Shown: piece by piece, positions 5,751 to 7,193 of the stretch
How positions within the stretch are numbered: position 1 is the first letter of the stretch
How the letters are laid out: each line of letters begins with the position of its first letter
From: Bacteroidales bacterium
Lineage (GTDB): Bacteria > Bacteroidota > Bacteroidia > Bacteroidales > JAADJA01
Length of the DNA: 7,193 nt
Direction of reading: 5' to 3'
Assembly: GCA_029933495.1 (NCBI GenBank)
Contig: JAOZOC010000164.1
Location: 1 to 7,193 of the forward strand
The notes under the pieces: generated by a model
Database searches by the model: none
Told to the model about the DNA's origin: nothing
Seen by the model: only the letters and a program-made list of their open reading frames with translations
Position numbers and translations under genes: made by a program

Positions 5751-7193
5751 ATGAAGAAAGCAGCAAATTTTATACTTTTATTTTTCACTGGTATTTCTCT
5801 GTTTTCCCAGAATTATCAATTTACCTGGCAGCAATGTTTTGGTGGCAGTGAGCCGGACATAGCAAAAGATATTGTAGAAGTACCCGGGGGCTATTTTATC
5901 ATTGGAACAACCGAATCAAATGATGGGAATATTTCATATAACAATGGGATATCAGATGGGTGGTTGATAAAGATTGACAGCACCGGAAATATGTTATGGG
6001 AAAAGACATACGGTGGAAGTAACGGAGATAACTTTATCCGAATATTTCCTGATAATTCCGGAAATTACTTTATACTTGGAGCCTCAAATTCTTCTGATGG
6101 AGATATTAGTTATGATCCCTATATTGGTTCATGGGATCATTGGATATTAAAAATAGACATTGATGGAAATATCATATGGGATAAAATAGTAGGAGGAAAT
6201 GCAGGTGAAATTTTATGGACAGGAACTTTAACATCGGATGGAGGAATTGTAACAATTGGCAAGACCTATTCAAACGATGGCGATGTGAGCATTTCCTATG
6301 GTATGGGCGATACCTGGATGGTTAAGATAAGCAGCGACGGAGAGCTGGAATGGGACTTCACAATTGGTACTGATTGGGTTGATGTCGGCCAGGCAATTAT
6401 CCAAACATCCGACGGGGGTTACCTTGCTGCCAGCAGCTCATGGCTTGGTAATGGAGGAAATATCACCTGTGAGTCGCATGGAAAGGCCGAAGCCACATTA
6501 ACCAAACTTGATACCGACAGAAACATCCAATGGCAAAATTGCTATGGCGGAAGCGACCATGATGGAATAACAGCAATTACAGAAGTTGATGACGGTTATA
6601 TATTTGGTGCTTATGTAAATTCAAATGATGGTGATATTTCTGGTTGGCACGGAGCTAATGATATTTGGATTGTTAAAATTGATTTTTTTGGAAGTATCAT
6701 ATGGCAAAAATGTTTAGGTGGAACACGCTCTGAATTTACCTCAAAATTATTAATTTCTGATAATGATGATATTATTATTATAGGCTATACCCAATCAAAT
6801 AATGGCGATGTATCAGGCAACCATACTTTAAGTGAATATGATTACGATATTTGGCTAGTAAAATTAAATACTGATGGTGAGTTGCTATATCAACAATGCT
6901 TTGGTGGCCTCGGTAGTGAGCAGGTAGAATTCGGAGTAGTAAAAAAAAGCGATAATAATTTTGTAATAGCCGCACAAACCGATTATGGCCCTTCGTATGA
7001 TGTACAATGTACGCCACACGGTGGTAATGGAATAGATAAGGATTACTGGGTCTTTGAGATAAAAGATACAACTGTGGGGCTGCAAGAGCAAAAATTGCCG
7101 GTAGATTGGCTTAAGGTTTATCCCAATCCCGCAAAGGATTATGTTATTTTTTCCATTCCCGCAAATAATAATGAGGATATGGAAATAATCATA
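5751..7193 (+). CDS. Secreted seven-repeat beta-propeller protein with T9SS type A sorting domain (3' end outside window)
   Basis: The frame is open from ATG 5751 to the window edge (481 codons, no stop), so the C-terminus is missing. Residues 1-19 are a signal peptide with a likely cut at FS|QN. Seven repeats of 57-62 residues follow, each marked by an aromatic residue before a Gly-containing motif, at W26 (WQQCFGGSEPD), W83, W143, W201, W261, W318 and Y380 (YQQCFGGLGSE). Most blades carry a (S)NDGDIS-like turn (near 56, 115, 174, 291, 349) and a strand such as DxWxxKID. Seven such units predict a seven-bladed beta-propeller. Blade 4 is degenerate (WDFTIGTDWVD; GNGGNI instead of NDGDIS). LKVYPNPAKDYVIF at 454-467 opens a T9SS type A sorting domain, of which perhaps 50 residues are missing. 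It lies 49 bases downstream of the large T9SS gene in the same direction, with a hairpin between. No catalytic signature is seen; binding or adhesion is only inferred. Confidence 0.92.
   Translation, partial: MKKAANFILLFFTGISLFSQNYQFTWQQCFGGSEPDIAKDIVEVPGGYFIIGTTESNDGNISYNNGISDGWLIKIDSTGNMLWEKTYGGSNGDNFIRIFPDNSGNYFILGASNSSDGDISYDPYIGSWDHWILKIDIDGNIIWDKIVGGNAGEILWTGTLTSDGGIVTIGKTYSNDGDVSISYGMGDTWMVKISSDGELEWDFTIGTDWVDVGQAIIQTSDGGYLAASSSWLGNGGNITCESHGKAEATLTKLDTDRNIQWQNCYGGSDHDGITAITEVDDGYIFGAYVNSNDGDISGWHGANDIWIVKIDFFGSIIWQKCLGGTRSEFTSKLLISDNDDIIIIGYTQSNNGDVSGNHTLSEYDYDIWLVKLNTDGELLYQQCFGGLGSEQVEFGVVKKSDNNFVIAAQTDYGPSYDVQCTPHGGNGIDKDYWVFEIKDTTVGLQEQKLPVDWLKVYPNPAKDYVIFSIPANNNEDMEIII

Noticed and set aside
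6778..7091. Minus-strand frames of 97 and 68 codons near the right end
   Set aside because: They lie opposite the second propeller gene, whose plus-strand frame is open, repetitive and carries the T9SS motif.

Overview
The window looks like an AT-rich genome of the phylum Bacteroidota. Both real genes encode secreted proteins that end (or begin to end) in the type IX secretion system (T9SS) type A sorting domain, with the typical 'PNPA' opening motif. Start codons lack a Shine-Dalgarno sequence, and the few promoter-like sites match the Bacteroidota TTTG / TAnnTTTG pattern rather than the E. coli consensus. T9SS is confined to this phylum and close relatives, so the phylum assignment is firm. 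Genus and habitat cannot be read from the window.

Layout: (1) Positions 1-595 hold no convincing protein gene but are unusually structured. At the left edge three overlapping inverted repeats are built from one CCTTTCA/TGAAAGG core and can fold in mutually exclusive ways; the last resembles a terminator for a gene left of the window. Further right are a G7 and a C8 tract, a promoter-like site followed by a terminator-like hairpin (a possible short RNA or attenuator), a pair of 21-bp-phased direct repeats, and a long inverted repeat whose right arm ends 7 bases before the first gene. (2) Positions 596-5701 encode a 1701-residue secreted protein with a signal peptide, a large Asp-box beta-propeller region, a right-handed beta-helix-like region, a Gly-rich linker, an alpha-helical module that I cannot name, and a complete T9SS C-terminal domain. 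(3) Positions 5702-5750 hold a hairpin with a GAAA loop. (4) Positions 5751-7193 hold a second secreted protein, cut by the window end. It has a signal peptide, seven propeller repeats of about 57-62 residues, and the start of a T9SS sorting domain.

The two genes lie in the same direction 49 bases apart and both products should cross the outer membrane by T9SS to be surface-anchored or released. Nothing visible gives either an enzymatic activity; propeller and beta-helix scaffolds suggest binding or adhesion, which is inference. I found no RNA gene of a known family, no transposase and no CRISPR array. The best candidates for something undescribed are the left-edge alternative-fold element, its sequence echo in the intergenic hairpin at 5710, the possible short transcript at about 279-364, and the unnamed helical module of the large protein.
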